Assembly (NCBI RefSeq): GCF_000764185.1
Contig: NZ_JQEC01000004.1
Span: 248,001-312,000, forward strand
DNA length: 64,000 bases
Source of the DNA: Colwellia psychrerythraea
GTDB taxonomy: Bacteria; Pseudomonadota; Gammaproteobacteria; Enterobacterales; Alteromonadaceae
Reading direction: 5' to 3'
The position numbers and the translations under genes were made by a program. Position 1 is the first letter of the stretch. Each line of letters starts with the position of its first letter. Below are positions 8,748 through 19,907 of the stretch, one piece after another. Below the pieces are notes generated by a model. It was not told where the DNA came from. It saw only the letters and a program-made list of their open reading frames with translations, and searched no databases.

Positions 8748-11384
8748 TTAATCAATATCTTGAGTTAACCGTAAGGCTAATGCTTCTTTTTCTTGCAGGG
8801 TAAGCTCATTGTCTTTTACCGTAGAAATAGTGAATACATCATCAGCCTTCTCACCAAAAGTAGTGATTTTAGCGGAATGAATATTAATTCTTTCTTCTTG
8901 AAATACTTGCGCGATATTTGATAATAAACCCGGTCTATCTAAGGCTATTATCTCTATCATGGTACGGTTTTTTGCATGTATCTTAATAAAGTTAACACGT
9001 AGTGGCACTTTAAATTTTTTCATGTGCCTTGCTAGCTTAGGCTCAGGCAAATCACAGATAGTATCTTGACCTAACTTATCGACTAACGCTTGGCTTATTT
9101 CTTTGGTGTAGAAACGCTCTCGTAAAGGTTTATTACGACTATCAAGTACGACAAATGTATTAACGGTAAAGCCAGTTTTTGTGGTAATTATTTTAGCGTC
9201 ATGTATCGAAAGCTTTTTCGTTACCAAAAATGCGACGGTATTAGCGAAGGTATTATTTTTCTCTTTGGTAAAAATAAATACTTCCGTGCCACCACGATAG
9301 GGCACAGGACTAATCAGTACGAGTGGATTTTCTCTATCATGTTCGACGATATTGTGACATTGTCTAGCAATTTGCTCAGGAGAATAACGTAAAAAATAAT
9401 CGATTTTAAATTCCTGCCATAAAGCCTTAATTTTTTGCTCATCGACATTTTCTTTACTTAAAAGCATCAGTGCTTGCTGTTGGTTTTCACGAATTTTAGA
9501 GCGAACTTCTACCGGTTTTTCTAAACCATGACGAAAAGCACTTAAGGTATTGAAATAAAGCTCTTCCAATAGGTTTGCTTTCCAGTTATTCCAAAGGCTT
9601 TCGTTAGTGCCTCGCATATCTGCAACAGTTAGGCAATAAAGGTAGTTTAGGTGCGCTTCATCACGAACAATTTCACCAAAAGTACGAATGATATTTTCGT
9701 CACTGATATCACGGCGCTGCGCAGTAACTGACATTAATAAGTGAAATTCAACAAGCCATGCCACCATATTACTGTCGTGTTTACTCATTTGGTGTGATAA
9801 ACAAAAGTTTAAGGCATCAACTGCGCCTAATTTAGCATGATCACCACCACGGCCTTTGCCTATGTCATGAAAAAAACCAGCAAGGTACAGCACTTCGGGT
9901 TTACGCACTTTTTGTACTATTTTACTGCATAGTGGGAATTTATGATTATGTTCTTTTTGGCTGAACTGGTGCAGATTTTTTACTACTCGAAAGCTATGTT
10001 CATCTACTGAATAGGCATGGAAAAGGTCAAATTGCATTTGCCCTGCTATGTTCCGCCATAAGGGTAGATAAGAGCTAAGAATACTATGTTTGTGCATTAA
10101 GGTTAACGCTAAACCTAAGCCTCTAGGATGACGGATAATCGCCATAAAAATACGACGACATTCTGCATAATCAATAAGTCCTGAAATTAAACGTCTTCTT
10201 GCATTACGCATTAACCTTAACGTGTGTGAATGTATGCCCTTAATGCCTGGCTCTTGTGCAATGATTAAAAACATTTCAATCAACTTTGCCGGTCGCATGA
10301 AGATACGATCGTTGCGCGTATTAATTAAGGTATCAACTATTTCAAAGTCTTTGTTGATAATAGTAATGTTGCAGAGCTCATTTTTTTTAATAATAGCGAG
10401 TTCAAAATGCTGCAATAACATGGTGTTTAACTCAGTCACCCGAGAGATAATGCGGAAGAAACGTTTCATCATACGTTCAACGGGGGCTTTACCTTCATCA
10501 CCAAAACCCATCATTCTTGCCACGTCAGCTTGATAATCAAATAGAAGTCGGTTCTCGCTTCTACCAGCAACAAAGTGCAAAGCAAAGCGCATGCGCCATA
10601 AGTAATCTTGTGACTCTAATAGTTCAAAAAGCTCGTTAGGGTAAAGATAATTATGTTCGACAAGCTCTTCGAGGGAATCGGCTAAAAAGTGTCGCTTGGC
10701 AACCCAAGCGATGGTTTGGATATCCCTTAAACCACCAGGGTTTGCCTTTAAGTTGGGTTCAAGTGTGTAGGCAGTACCACGGTATTGCTGATGTCTTTTT
10801 GCTTGCTCTTTACATTTAGCAATAAAGAATTTCTCTGATGTCCAAAAAACATCTTCATTAAGCAAAGGCAATAATTGTTGTGTCAGCGTATCATTACCGG
10901 AAATTTGTCGCATTTCCATTAAGTTAGTGGCTACTGTGACGTCTTTTATAGCTTGTTTTAAGCACTCTTTAATAGAGCGCACACTATGGCCAATATCGAG
11001 CTTTATGTCCCATAGTTGAGTGATAAAGCTTGAAATTTTTTCTTCCAATTCCTGAGCGGTTTCTTCTTGGGTTAATATCAGGATATCAACATCAGATTGA
11101 GGGTGTAATTCACCTCGCCCATAACCACCTACAGCAACTAAGCTTATTTGAAACTCATCAAGATGATGCTGACACCATAATTTTTTTAATATGGCATCAA
11201 CAAAAACAGCACGTGCGGATAATAAATCGCTTATATCGTTATCAATAAAGACATCTTGTGACCATTCTTTAAATGCTTGGCTCAATAAGCAAATATCGCG
11301 GGTTGATAAAAAATCAGCGCTGATGGCTAAGCTTTCAATAAAATGTGCTGGAACTATATGTACTGATATCGAATTATTGGTCAA
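8748..11384 (-). CDS. glnD: Bifunctional uridylyltransferase/uridylyl-removing enzyme GlnD
   Basis: Senses glutamine and adds or removes UMP on PII proteins, setting nitrogen assimilation. 878 residues (E. coli 890). Domain order: nucleotidyltransferase with [15 protein letters not shown] at 86-100, the GlnD linker, an HD hydrolase domain with the HD pair at 506-507 ([13 protein letters not shown]), then two ACT domains in the last ~190 residues. All key motifs are intact. It lies between map and dapD on the same strand, as in E. coli. No PII gene is in the window. Confidence 0.96.
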   Translation of the reverse strand: MTNNSISVHIVPAHFIESLAISADFLSTRDICLLSQAFKEWSQDVFIDNDISDLLSARAVFVDAILKKLWCQHHLDEFQISLVAVGGYGRGELHPQSDVDILILTQEETAQELEEKISSFITQLWDIKLDIGHSVRSIKECLKQAIKDVTVATNLMEMRQISGNDTLTQQLLPLLNEDVFWTSEKFFIAKCKEQAKRHQQYRGTAYTLEPNLKANPGGLRDIQTIAWVAKRHFLADSLEELVEHNYLYPNELFELLESQDYLWRMRFALHFVAGRSENRLLFDYQADVARMMGFGDEGKAPVERMMKRFFRIISRVTELNTMLLQHFELAIIKKNELCNITIINKDFEIVDTLINTRNDRIFMRPAKLIEMFLIIAQEPGIKGIHSHTLRLMRNARRRLISGLIDYAECRRIFMAIIRHPRGLGLALTLMHKHSILSSYLPLWRNIAGQMQFDLFHAYSVDEHSFRVVKNLHQFSQKEHNHKFPLCSKIVQKVRKPEVLYLAGFFHDIGKGRGGDHAKLGAVDALNFCLSHQMSKHDSNMVAWLVEFHLLMSVTAQRRDISDENIIRTFGEIVRDEAHLNYLYCLTVADMRGTNESLWNNWKANLLEELYFNTLSAFRHGLEKPVEVRSKIRENQQQALMLLSKENVDEQKIKALWQEFKIDYFLRYSPEQIARQCHNIVEHDRENPLVLISPVPYRGGTEVFIFTKEKNNTFANTVAFLVTKKLSIHDAKIITTKTGFTVNTFVVLDSRNKPLRERFYTKEISQALVDKLGQDTICDLPEPKLARHMKKFKVPLRVNFIKIHAKNRTMIEIIALDRPGLLSNIAQVFQEERINIHSAKITTFGEKADDVFTISTVKDNELTLQEKEALALRLTQDID

Positions 11385-11474
11385 GAGCTTACCTTTCTTA
11401 TTGCGACGAACCTATTTCAATGAATCTATTATTGGCATATAAAGCTTAACTTTAAAGGCATATCCCATTAAGAA

Positions 11475-12275
11475 TTAATTGTGTAATAGTCGAGGAATAG
11501 ATTCTTCATTTCGTAAGGTTAAAATTTCACAACCTGTTGGAGTGACTACTATAGTGTGTTCCCATTGTGCTGATTTTTTACCATCGGTAGTGTAGACAGT
11601 CCAATTATCGGTTTTATCTAAAATAGTACTGGCTTTACCTAAGTTAATCATAGGCTCAATAGTGAAACACATGCCCACTTCCATCTTGGTTTTGTCATTA
11701 TTTTTATAGTGCACAATTTGCGGCTCTTCATGAAATACTTTACCTATACCGTGCCCACAATACTCCTCAACGATAGAGTATTTTCCCAAATTGTTTTTAG
11801 ACTTTTTAGTGAATTTTTGAATAGTTGTGCCGATTTCGCCAAAAGTTGCGCCAGGTTTTACTTTTTTAAGTGCTAAATAAAGTGACTCTTGAGTAATACG
11901 ACACAGACGATTATCTTCAGGACTGCCTTCACCAATAATAAACATTTTACTGGTGTCGCCATGATAACCATCTTTTATTACGGTAATATCAATATTAATG
12001 ATATCGCCATCACAAAGTACTGTATCGTTAGGAATACCGTGACAAACAACGTGGTTTACTGAAGTACAAATTGATTTAGGGAAATCATGGTAATTAAGCG
12101 GTGCTGATATAGCATCTTGTACTTTGTCAGTATATTCAGCACAAAGCGTATTAAGTTCATCAGTACTGATGCCGGCTTTTACATGCTCAGCTATCATTTC
12201 TAAAACGTCAGCAGCTAATTTTCCAGCTATACGCATTTTGGCTATTTCTTCTTGGCTTTTTATGGTGATGCCCAT
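11475..12275 (-). CDS. map: Methionine aminopeptidase, type I
   Basis: Removes the initiator Met from nascent proteins; essential in most bacteria. 266 residues (E. coli 264). The M24 fold is clear, with NIDITVIKDGYHGDTSKMF carrying the metal Asp ligands, CGHGIG the His, and FTIEPM plus WEHTIVVT the two Glu ligands. It lies divergent from rpsB, as is common in gammaproteobacteria, but a DsbA-like gene is inserted between them on the map strand. Co-transcription of that gene with map is plausible (110-bp gap). Confidence 0.96.
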   Translation of the reverse strand: MGITIKSQEEIAKMRIAGKLAADVLEMIAEHVKAGISTDELNTLCAEYTDKVQDAISAPLNYHDFPKSICTSVNHVVCHGIPNDTVLCDGDIINIDITVIKDGYHGDTSKMFIIGEGSPEDNRLCRITQESLYLALKKVKPGATFGEIGTTIQKFTKKSKNNLGKYSIVEEYCGHGIGKVFHEEPQIVHYKNNDKTKMEVGMCFTIEPMINLGKASTILDKTDNWTVYTTDGKKSAQWEHTIVVTPTGCEILTLRNEESIPRLLHN

Positions 12276-12385
12276 CTTGGAGTATCTCTTTAGGTTTACG
12301 CTAGTTGCAATGTTTAATGCTACTATGCTGTTAATTAATGGTATTTCATCATAAGTGATGAAATAGTTGCTAATAAGATAGCAAG

Positions 12386-13006
12386 TTAACTGTGTTTATT
12401 TAACTCTAATTTAACCGCATCAACGAATGCGTCAGGGTCTTGTAGGTATAAATTGTGACTAAGTAAAATTAACTCATCATTAACTGCCAGTAGTAAGGCG
12501 GGTATCGCTTGGGTGGCAATGATCTCTTGCAGTGCAATGATTTCATGCACTTGTGCTTCTGCATCATTGGTTAATTTAGCTTTGTTAAATACTTTTGCGG
12601 GTGCAGATAATTTAAATTCATCAACGATGTTACTTAAATCAGCTTGCTCAATTAAATCATTACCTTGGCTAAAATGCGCTGCTTGCAGCGCATTTAATAT
12701 CGCAAGAGCTTGGTGCGTTGTTTTACTCGCGGCCCAAGTCATTAAGTTAGCGCATAAAGTAGAGTCTTTCCCTTGTGATAGTTTGTTCATGTAATCAGGC
12801 GAGAAGTTGACACTTGACAGCGCTTTAACTTGAGTTATTTGTTGCTTAGTAACGATATTTTCACCGTCAGCATCAGAGAAGTAGGCGCAGTGCCATAAGT
12901 TAAGGTTCACTTCGGGTAATGATTGATTTAACGCATTAACTAAAGGTGTTGTCGCATAACTCCACGGACAGTGACTGTCATAAATAAAAAATAATTCTGC
13001 TGACAT
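12386..13006 (-). CDS. DsbA-family thioredoxin-fold protein with CPWS motif
   Basis: 206-residue protein with a thioredoxin-like beta-strand start and a C13-P-W-S16 motif where DsbA-type oxidoreductases carry CxxC. The second Cys is replaced by Ser, so it could act as a monothiol enzyme or a glutathione-dependent isomerase/transferase of the DSBA/kappa-GST superfamily. The C-terminal ATQAIPALLL segment holds the usual cis-Pro loop. No signal peptide, so it is probably cytoplasmic. It is first in the unit leading to map-glnD-dapD. Its substrate is unknown. Confidence 0.7.
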   Translation of the reverse strand: MSAELFFIYDSHCPWSYATTPLVNALNQSLPEVNLNLWHCAYFSDADGENIVTKQQITQVKALSSVNFSPDYMNKLSQGKDSTLCANLMTWAASKTTHQALAILNALQAAHFSQGNDLIEQADLSNIVDEFKLSAPAKVFNKAKLTNDAEAQVHEIIALQEIIATQAIPALLLAVNDELILLSHNLYLQDPDAFVDAVKLELNKHS

Positions 13007-13139
13007 TATATACTCTATAAAAAGGTTGATATGGGTGAAAATCTAATATAAAAGATTTTAACTCGCCTTGGCTTAATATCCCACCATAAATCACCCTTTG
13101 GTGGTAAATGATTTTTATCTCGCTAAAAACATTCCTTTG

Positions 13140-13157
13140 TGGTATAAAGTGCGGCGC
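13140..13157 (+). promoter_or_regulatory. rpsB: rpsB promoter with GC-rich discriminator
   Basis: TGGTATAAA (13140-13148) is an extended -10, followed directly by GTGCGGCGC. A GC-rich discriminator of this kind is typical of stringently controlled ribosomal promoters. The -35 is weak. It implies a ~240-nt leader. Confidence 0.5.
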
Positions 13158-13399
13158 TAAATTTTTAGTTAGGCTGATTTATCTTTGTTTAGGCAGGAAT
13201 AGGGCTACTTAGCTTGGTTTAGTGACAATTTAAATCGACTATCGAATGTTTTTTTAAAATCTCTTCGGTAAGTCATTATTATAAACTCACATACATCTAT
13301 TAAAGGTATACCGGGGTGCCCAGTTTTGGCGATAAAGTCAAAGCAAAGAGGTCGTGTATATTGGGTGTATGAACGCTTAACCCCATAAAGGAAAAGACA
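13158..13399 (+). ncRNA. rpsB 5' leader, candidate S2-binding autoregulatory RNA
   Basis: The long untranslated leader before rpsB ends in a structured segment. GGGGT at 13313-13317 can pair with ACCCC at 13380-13384, enclosing ~60 nt just before the AAAGGAAA ribosome site. Gammaproteobacterial rpsB leaders are known to mediate feedback by S2. I cannot run a covariance model, so this rests on position and visible pairing. Confidence 0.4.
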
Positions 13400-14128
13400 A
13401 TGTCAAACGTTTCAATGCGCGATATGCTAAAAGCTGGTGTTCATTTCGGTCACAAAACTCGTTACTGGAATCCAAAAATGAAGCCATTCATTTTCGGTTC
13501 ACGCGATAAAGTTCATATCATCAACCTTGAGCAAACTGTTCCTATGTTCAATGATGCACTTGCTTTTGTAAGCAATGTTTCATCGAAAAAAGGTAAAGTG
13601 TTATTTGTTGGTACTAAACGTGCTGCAAGTGATGCTATCAAAGACGCTGCGATCAAATCTGACCAATTCTTCGTTAACCATCGCTGGTTAGGTGGTATGT
13701 TGACTAACTGGAAAACAGTTCGTCAATCAATCAAACGTTTGAAAGATTTAGAATCTCAAACAACTGACGGTACTTTTGAAGCTTTAACTAAAAAAGAAGC
13801 GTTAATGCGTACTCGTGAAATGGAAAAACTTGATAAAAGTTTAGGTGGTATCAAAAACATGGGTGGTTTACCTGACGTTTTATTTATCATTGATGCTGAT
13901 CACGAGCACATTGCTATTAAAGAAGCAAACAACCTTGGTATCAAAGTAATTTCTGTTGTTGATACTAACTCTAACCCAGATGGTATTGATTACATCGTAC
14001 CGGGTAACGATGATGCTATTCGTGCAGTAAGCTTATACTGTAACGCTGTTGCCGACGCTGTAATCAGTGGTCGTGAGCAAAACATCGTTGTACAAGCTGA
14101 AAAAGACGGTTTTGTTGAAGCTGAATAA
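13400..14128 (+). CDS. rpsB: 30S ribosomal protein S2
   Basis: 242 residues, the usual length, beginning [27 protein letters not shown], the standard S2 N-terminus. [14 protein letters not shown] and the [13 protein letters not shown]-like region are also canonical. A strong AAAGGAAA ribosome site lies before the ATG. First gene of the rpsB-tsf unit, with an attenuator-like hairpin after it, an arrangement known from E. coli to give more S2 than EF-Ts. Confidence 0.98.
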   Translation: MSNVSMRDMLKAGVHFGHKTRYWNPKMKPFIFGSRDKVHIINLEQTVPMFNDALAFVSNVSSKKGKVLFVGTKRAASDAIKDAAIKSDQFFVNHRWLGGMLTNWKTVRQSIKRLKDLESQTTDGTFEALTKKEALMRTREMEKLDKSLGGIKNMGGLPDVLFIIDADHEHIAIKEANNLGIKVISVVDTNSNPDGIDYIVPGNDDAIRAVSLYCNAVADAVISGREQNIVVQAEKDGFVEAE

Positions 14129-14158
14129 TTTCAGTTATTAACACGTTTTATTTTGCTA

Positions 14159-14190
14159 TTGCCACAAAAGCTTGCTTTTGTGGCAACTTA
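14159..14190 (+). terminator. Attenuator hairpin between rpsB and tsf
   Basis: TTGCCACAAAAGC (14159-14171) pairs perfectly with GCTTTTGTGGCAA (14174-14186). Only a weak T-rich tail follows, so partial termination with read-through into tsf is expected. Confidence 0.75.
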
Positions 14191-14263
14191 TTTAATATTT
14201 ATTCCCAAGGCTAGCATATTAATAGCACTGCTACGGGGATAACTGAAAATCGAGGAACTACCT

Positions 14264-15112
14264 ATGACAGTTACAGCTGCTATGGTTAAAGAATTACGTC
14301 AACGCACAGCTGCGGGCATGATGGATTGTAAAAAAGCGTTACAAGAAGCTGAAGGTGATATGGAACTTGCGATTGAAAATATGCGTAAGAACGGTCAAGC
14401 AAAAGCCGCCAAAAAAGCAGGTAATATCGCTGCTGAAGGTGCAATTATCATTAAAGTTTCAGGAAACACAGCTGCAATAGTTGAAGTTAACTGTCAAACT
14501 GATTTCGTTGCAATGGATGATAACTTTTTAGGTTTTGCCAATGCTGTTGCTGATACTGCACTTGCTTCTAAAGTTGCTATCGAAGAGTTACAAGCACAAT
14601 TTGAAGAGAAACGCATTGCGTTAGTGACTAAGATTGGTGAAAACATCAATGTACGTCGTGTTGAGTATGTAGAAGGTGTTAACTTAGCTTCTTATACTCA
14701 CGGAGCTAAAATTGGTGTAGTTGTTGCGGGTGAAGGTGATACTGAAGCACTTAAGCATATTGCTATGCACGTTGCAGCAAGTAAGCCTGAGTTCTTAACT
14801 CCTGATGACGTTCCTGCTAATGTTGTTGCCAATGAAAAGCGCATTCAAATCGAAATGGCGATGAACGAAGGCAAGCCTGAAGAAATTGCTGAGAAGATGG
14901 TTACAGGCCGCATGAAGAAGTTTACTGGTGAAGTTTCTTTAACTGGTCAAGCTTTCATCATGGAACCTAAGAAAACTGTTGGTGCTATTCTTAAAGAGAA
15001 AGGTATCACTGTTTCTTCATTCGTTCGCTTAGAAGTTGGCGAAGGCATTGAGAAAAAATCAGAAGATTTTGCTGCCGAAGTAGAAGCACAACTAGCTGCT
15101 GCTAAAGGTTAA
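14264..15112 (+). CDS. tsf: Elongation factor Ts
   Basis: Guanine nucleotide exchange factor for EF-Tu. 282 residues (E. coli 283). The start [25 protein letters not shown] is the canonical UBA-like N-terminus with the [12 protein letters not shown] signature. VNCQTDFVA and [11 protein letters not shown] in the core are also typical. GAGGAAC precedes the ATG. Followed by a strong terminator. Confidence 0.98.
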   Translation: MTVTAAMVKELRQRTAAGMMDCKKALQEAEGDMELAIENMRKNGQAKAAKKAGNIAAEGAIIIKVSGNTAAIVEVNCQTDFVAMDDNFLGFANAVADTALASKVAIEELQAQFEEKRIALVTKIGENINVRRVEYVEGVNLASYTHGAKIGVVVAGEGDTEALKHIAMHVAASKPEFLTPDDVPANVVANEKRIQIEMAMNEGKPEEIAEKMVTGRMKKFTGEVSLTGQAFIMEPKKTVGAILKEKGITVSSFVRLEVGEGIEKKSEDFAAEVEAQLAAAKG

Positions 15113-15170
15113 TTCTATTTTTTTGTAACTTTAGTTTTATAATTAACTGTTGCAAATAGCTTGAATTACT

Positions 15171-15200
15171 AAAAACGTCTACCTTGGTAGGCGTTTTTTT
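15171..15200 (+). terminator. Terminator after tsf
   Basis: AAAACGTCTACC pairs with GGTAGGCGTTTT (one G-T wobble) around a tight loop, followed by seven Ts to 15200. Confidence 0.9.
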
Positions 15201-15251
15201 ATGGATGATTTTTAATATTTACATAAAAAGGAGAGTTTTTTCAGTTAAGAC

Positions 15252-15288
15252 TTTCGTGTATGTGTTAAAAGTACTAAAATAGCCGCGG
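15252..15288 (+). promoter_or_regulatory. pyrH: Candidate pyrH promoter
   Basis: TTTCGT (15252-15257), a 17-nt spacer, TAAAAT (15275-15280), then a GC-rich AGCCGCGG discriminator. The -35 is poor. The position just after the tsf terminator supports a new start here. Confidence 0.35.
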
Positions 15289-15352
15289 TCTTTTGACCTA
15301 GGCTTTTATTGGCTTAAATTTTTTTACTTTAACCGCACAGGAATTTCTCCCC

Positions 15353-16081
15353 ATGACAACCAATCCAAAACCTGCTTATCGAAGAATTCTTTTAAAACTC
15401 AGTGGTGAAGCACTGATGGGTGATGAGGGTTTTGGTATTGATCCTAAAGTGCTTGACCGTATGGCTCAAGAAATAAAAGAGCTAGTTGAAATGGGCATCC
15501 AGGTGGGGCTTGTCATTGGTGGTGGCAATTTATTTCGTGGTGCTGGTTTAGCTGAAGCTGGTATGAACCGTGTTGTTGGCGACCAAATGGGCATGCTTGC
15601 TACCGTAATGAATGGTCTGGCAATGCGTGATGCATTACATCGCGCTTTTGTAAATACTCGTTTAATGTCTGCTATTGATTTAGCGGGTGTATGTGAGCGT
15701 TATAATTGGGCAAATGCTATAAGCTTATTAAAATCTGGCCGTGTAGTGATTTTCTCTGCGGGTACAGGGAATCCATTTTTTACTACTGATTCTGCTGCTT
15801 GTTTACGTGGTATAGAAATTGAAGCGGATGTGGTATTAAAGGCAACTAAAGTAGATGGCATTTATTCAGAAGACCCAGTTAAAAACCCTGAAGCAGAGCT
15901 TTATAGCGAGTTAAGCTATGATGAAGTACTTGATAAAGAATTAAAAGTGATGGACCTAGCTGCCTTTACTTTAGCGCGAGATCATAATATGCCGATTCGC
16001 GTATTTAACATGAATAAACCGGGTGCGTTGAAATCTGTCATTATGGGCGGTAGTGAAGGTACTGTGATTACAAACAAGTAA
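15353..16081 (+). CDS. pyrH: Uridylate kinase
   Basis: Phosphorylates UMP to UDP; hexameric amino-acid-kinase fold, allosterically activated by GTP in E. coli. 242 residues. [11 protein letters not shown] near the start is the nucleotide-binding signature; GGGNLFRG and [12 protein letters not shown] are also family marks. AGGAA precedes the ATG. Third gene of the conserved rpsB-tsf-pyrH-frr order. Confidence 0.97.
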   Translation: MTTNPKPAYRRILLKLSGEALMGDEGFGIDPKVLDRMAQEIKELVEMGIQVGLVIGGGNLFRGAGLAEAGMNRVVGDQMGMLATVMNGLAMRDALHRAFVNTRLMSAIDLAGVCERYNWANAISLLKSGRVVIFSAGTGNPFFTTDSAACLRGIEIEADVVLKATKVDGIYSEDPVKNPEAELYSELSYDEVLDKELKVMDLAAFTLARDHNMPIRVFNMNKPGALKSVIMGGSEGTVITNK

Positions 16082-16175
16082 CATTTTGATACTTAAGCCA
16101 AAGCTAATTACTATTTAGACAAGGTAAAATAAATTGCCGGTTTAAGTTAACTTGATAATATTAGGAATAATAATC

Positions 16176-16733
16176 GTGATAGATGAAATAATTGAAGATG
16201 CTCAAGAACGTATGGGCAAAAGTATTGAAGCACTAAAAAGCAGCTTGACTAAAATAAGAACTGGCCGCGCTCATGCCTCTTTACTTGATAACATTGTCGT
16301 TGAATATTATGGCATGGATACACCGTTAAATCAGGTTGGCAATATTTCGGTTCCTGATGCCCGTAACCTTTCGATTACTGTATTTGATAAAGGCATGATT
16401 AGTGCTGTTGAAAAAGCTATTATGAAGTCTGACTTAGGTTTAAACCCTCAATCAAATGGCACTTTAATTCGTATTCCATTACCACCACTTACTGAAGAAC
16501 GTCGTAAAGACCTTGTGAAAGTTGTTCGTGGTGAAGCTGAAGGCGGAAAAGTTGCTATTCGTAATATTCGCCGAGATGCTAACTCTGACTTTAAAAGTTT
16601 GTTAAAAGAAAAGGAAATCAGTGAAGATGAACATCATCAAGCTGAAGACTCTGTTCAGAAAATTACGGATACTTACGTTAAACAAGTTGATGAAGTTCTG
16701 GAGAAAAAAGAAGCGGAGTTAATGGAAATATAG
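16176..16733 (+). CDS. frr: Ribosome recycling factor
   Basis: Splits post-termination ribosomes together with EF-G. I place the start at the GTG at 16176, not an upstream in-frame codon at 16152. AGGA lies 9 nt before this GTG, the protein then begins [13 protein letters not shown], and its length is 185 residues, equal to E. coli RRF. The conserved [13 protein letters not shown] and [23 protein letters not shown] segments are present. A terminator follows within 15 bp. Confidence 0.96.
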   Translation: MIDEIIEDAQERMGKSIEALKSSLTKIRTGRAHASLLDNIVVEYYGMDTPLNQVGNISVPDARNLSITVFDKGMISAVEKAIMKSDLGLNPQSNGTLIRIPLPPLTEERRKDLVKVVRGEAEGGKVAIRNIRRDANSDFKSLLKEKEISEDEHHQAEDSVQKITDTYVKQVDEVLEKKEAELMEI

Positions 16734-16747
16734 TTAATTTGTAAAAG

Positions 16748-16786
16748 AACGCCATGTTGCTGCTATTTAGCCAACTGGCGTTTTTT
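16748..16786 (+). terminator. Terminator after frr
   Basis: AACGCCA (16748-16754) pairs with TGGCGTT (16776-16782), with an inner GTTG/CAAC stem and six Ts. Confidence 0.85.
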
Positions 16787-16886
16787 ATTGATAACGATTT
16801 ATAAGTTAATTTAAAATCTACTAGCTGATTTTAAATAATTAATGACTTAAATGATTCATGTAAAATTGTTAAGTGGGTAATTGTTA

Positions 16887-17651
16887 GTGGATAATGTCGA
16901 TGTTTTAGCTGAACAAGCTGAATATAAAAATATTCCTCAACATGTTGCTATCATCATGGATGGTAATGGACGTTGGGCGCAGCTGCAGGGTAAAGGTCGT
17001 GTTAGTGGTCATAAAGCGGGTGTTGAATCAGTACGGGCTGTAGTAGCTACTGCTCGAAAATCTAATGTTAAAGCGCTAACACTTTTTGCATTTAGTAGTG
17101 AAAATTGGCAAAGACCAGCAAAAGAAGTTGGTGTGCTGATGGATTTATTTATGTACGTGCTCACCAAAGAAGTTAAACGCTTACATAAACATAATATACG
17201 CTTTCAAGTTATTGGCGATTTGAGTCGGTTTTCTGAAAAATTACAGAAAAACATTGCTAAATCAGAGCAACTAACCGCCGGCAATACTGGTTTAGTATTA
17301 TCCATTGCGGCCAATTACGGCGGTCGTTGGGACATAGCTCAAGCGGCTAAAAAACTTGCTGGTGAAGTACAGCAAGGTAATATTAAGCTTGATGATATCA
17401 ATGAACAGACACTTAATGCTCAAACTTGTTTAGCCGATCTGCCAACACTCGATCTACTTATCCGCACTGGCGGTGACTGTCGCATTAGTAATTTTTTATT
17501 ATGGCAGGCTGCGTACGCTGAGCTGTATTTCACTGATATATTATGGCCAGATTTCAATGAAGCGCAATTTGAACAAGCGATAAACTGCTTTGACCAACGT
17601 GAACGCCGTTTTGGTAAGACCGGTGAGCAAGCTAGAAACGAACAAACATAA
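16887..17651 (+). CDS. uppS: Undecaprenyl diphosphate synthase
   Basis: cis-Prenyltransferase that makes the C55 lipid carrier for peptidoglycan and O-antigen. [10 protein letters not shown] carries the catalytic Asp; [11 protein letters not shown] and the C-terminal [15 protein letters not shown] / [14 protein letters not shown] are canonical. The start is a non-ATG codon: GTG at 16887 with GTGGG 9 nt upstream is my choice, with TTG at 16881 as the alternative. uppS follows frr directly, unlike E. coli, where dxr intervenes. Confidence 0.95.
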   Translation: MDNVDVLAEQAEYKNIPQHVAIIMDGNGRWAQLQGKGRVSGHKAGVESVRAVVATARKSNVKALTLFAFSSENWQRPAKEVGVLMDLFMYVLTKEVKRLHKHNIRFQVIGDLSRFSEKLQKNIAKSEQLTAGNTGLVLSIAANYGGRWDIAQAAKKLAGEVQQGNIKLDDINEQTLNAQTCLADLPTLDLLIRTGGDCRISNFLLWQAAYAELYFTDILWPDFNEAQFEQAINCFDQRERRFGKTGEQARNEQT

Positions 17652-17742
17652 TTAGTACTAATAAAATTAATAACGACAAGCCGAGCCAAATATCTCAGAG
17701 CTTGCTTGACTAGTAAATAGTCCACTAAAAAAAGGGTAGCCC

Positions 17743-18606
17743 TTGTTAAAACAAAGAATTATAACGGCCTTAATATTAGCACCAGCAGCAATATCAGCTA
17801 TTTTCTATTTACCTATTAGCTATTTTGCCGTACTTTTAATGGCTATTATTGCTATAGGTGCGTGGGAATGGGCTCGCTTTATGGGACTGACCAAAGCAGT
17901 ACACCGTTTAGCTTACGCTGCAGTTAGCTCTGTACTCGTCGCGTTGTTATGGTATTTATTGCCGGTAGACCAAACATGGTTAGTACTCAGCGGTATACAA
18001 GATGAAATAACCTCAATATTGTGGTTGAGTGTTGTCTGGTGGTTAATTGCGGCTTTATTAATGTGTTTTTTCCCTAAATCAAGTACCTTCTGGGCTAGAA
18101 ATAAGCTTATTATTGCACTGTTTGGTTGGTTAACACTGGTACCAACTTGGTTAGCTTTTATGGTGTTACGCACAAATAACTATGCACTAGATGAATTTCA
18201 AGGTGCCCAGTTATTGATGTACTTATTTATGCTGGTATGGAGTGCTGATGTCGGCGCTTATTTTGTTGGGAAATCTGTAGGTAAACACAAACTTATGCCT
18301 AATGTGAGCCCTGGTAAAACGATAGAAGGCTTTCTCGGTGGCATTGTCTGTGCCATTATCTTAACTTTTGTGGTCGGCTTCTCATTGCAGTGGTCAGTTG
18401 ATGACTTTTCCAAGGCAATGTTAGTGACCGTTTTAATCACCACTATTTCTGTTTTAGGTGATTTAACTGAGAGCATGTTTAAGCGTCAAGCTGGCGTGAA
18501 AGACAGTGGCACTATCTTGCCTGGTCATGGTGGTATTTTAGATAGAATTGATAGTTTAACGGCAACAGCGCCTATTTTTGCGCTTTGTTACGTATTGCTT
18601 GCTTAA
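17743..18606 (+). CDS. cdsA: Phosphatidate cytidylyltransferase
   Basis: Makes CDP-diacylglycerol, precursor of all membrane phospholipids. 287 residues, hydrophobic throughout with about eight membrane segments. The CDP-DAG synthase signature is present near the C-terminus (SMFKRQAGVKDSG, then PGHGGILDRIDS). TTG start with AAGGG 6-7 nt upstream; the protein begins LKQRIITALIL as in homologues. Lies 91 bp after uppS. Confidence 0.95.
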   Translation: MLKQRIITALILAPAAISAIFYLPISYFAVLLMAIIAIGAWEWARFMGLTKAVHRLAYAAVSSVLVALLWYLLPVDQTWLVLSGIQDEITSILWLSVVWWLIAALLMCFFPKSSTFWARNKLIIALFGWLTLVPTWLAFMVLRTNNYALDEFQGAQLLMYLFMLVWSADVGAYFVGKSVGKHKLMPNVSPGKTIEGFLGGIVCAIILTFVVGFSLQWSVDDFSKAMLVTVLITTISVLGDLTESMFKRQAGVKDSGTILPGHGGILDRIDSLTATAPIFALCYVLLA

Positions 18607-18670
18607 TAATTTAAAAAGAGTAAATGCTTTTAAATATTTTACATTTTGATTAATGAATTGAGGAAGGTAC

Positions 18671-19906
18671 GTGTCTAAACGCCATCTGTGTATATTAGGT
18701 TCAACGGGGTCTATTGGTTGTAGTACTCTTGATGTAGTGCGGCTTCATCCTGATAAATTTAACGTTGTCAGCTTGGCTGCTAATGCTAGTGTTGATATTA
18801 TTTTTAAACAATGCATTGAGTTTAAACCTCAGCAAGTAGTACTTGTATCAAGTGAACATGCCGAACAATTATCTCAAAAACTTAAGGCTGCTGAGGTAAG
18901 TAGTATCACTGTGTTATCAGGTAACCAAGCGTTAATTGCTATTGCCCAATGTCAATCGGTTGATACTGTCATGGCCGCTATTGTTGGTGCTTCAGGTTTA
19001 TTGCCAACACTTGCGGCTGTCAATGCTGGCAAGCGCGTATTGCTGGCTAATAAAGAAGCCCTAGTGATGTCTGGTGCTATATTTATGGCCGCAGTAGAAG
19101 CCTCTGGCGCGCAATTATTGCCTATTGATAGTGAACACAATGCCATTTTCCAATGTTTACCCTCCCAACAACAAGATAAGATTGGTGAGTGCCAACTTAT
19201 TGATAATGGCATTAGTAAAATACTATTAACAGGTTCTGGTGGGCCATTTAGAACAAGACCTATCGAAACATTAGCAGCGGTAACCCCCCTAGAAGCTTGT
19301 AATCATCCTAACTGGGATATGGGCCGAAAAATATCAGTAGATTCTGCTACTATGATGAACAAAGGTCTTGAATTTATTGAAGCCAAATGGCTTTTCAATG
19401 TTGAGGCTGAAGATATTCAAGTGGTATTACACCCACAAAGTACCATACACTCAATGGTACAATATAAAGATGGTTCAGTTATCGCGCAAATGGGTAATCC
19501 TGATATGCGTACACCCATTGCCCATGCGTTAAGTTTCCCCGAACGCATTGAGTCGGGAGTAGCTCCATTAGACTTTTTCAATACACCTTCTTTTGAATTT
19601 CAAGCTATTGATTTTGTTAGGTACCCTAACTTGAAATTGGCAATTGATGCTTGCAAGCAAGGTCAGGCTGCTTGTACTGCGCTCAATGCTGCAAATGAAA
19701 TTGCAGTTGCTGCTTTTCTAGACGAAAAAATTAATTTTACTGATATTTTTAAAATAAATGAAACTTCTGTGAATAAATTTGTCTCACAACAGGTAGACAA
19801 TATTAATGAGGTTATGACTCTTGATAAGCAAGTACGTGTATTTGCACAGGCACTGTTGGTAGAGTTTATGCCAATACAAGCTGTACAGCAAAAGGGTAAT
19901 AACTAG
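18671..19906 (+). CDS. dxr: 1-deoxy-D-xylulose 5-phosphate reductoisomerase
   Basis: Second enzyme of the MEP isoprenoid pathway, NADPH-dependent. 411 residues. The [18 protein letters not shown]-binding start, [26 protein letters not shown] and the [23 protein letters not shown] metal-site region are all intact. GTG start with GAGGAAGG just upstream. Order uppS-cdsA-dxr-rseP is as in Vibrio and Pseudomonas; E. coli differs. One base separates its stop from the rseP ATG. Confidence 0.96.
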   Translation: MSKRHLCILGSTGSIGCSTLDVVRLHPDKFNVVSLAANASVDIIFKQCIEFKPQQVVLVSSEHAEQLSQKLKAAEVSSITVLSGNQALIAIAQCQSVDTVMAAIVGASGLLPTLAAVNAGKRVLLANKEALVMSGAIFMAAVEASGAQLLPIDSEHNAIFQCLPSQQQDKIGECQLIDNGISKILLTGSGGPFRTRPIETLAAVTPLEACNHPNWDMGRKISVDSATMMNKGLEFIEAKWLFNVEAEDIQVVLHPQSTIHSMVQYKDGSVIAQMGNPDMRTPIAHALSFPERIESGVAPLDFFNTPSFEFQAIDFVRYPNLKLAIDACKQGQAACTALNAANEIAVAAFLDEKINFTDIFKINETSVNKFVSQQVDNINEVMTLDKQVRVFAQALLVEFMPIQAVQQKGNN

Positions 19907-19907
19907 T

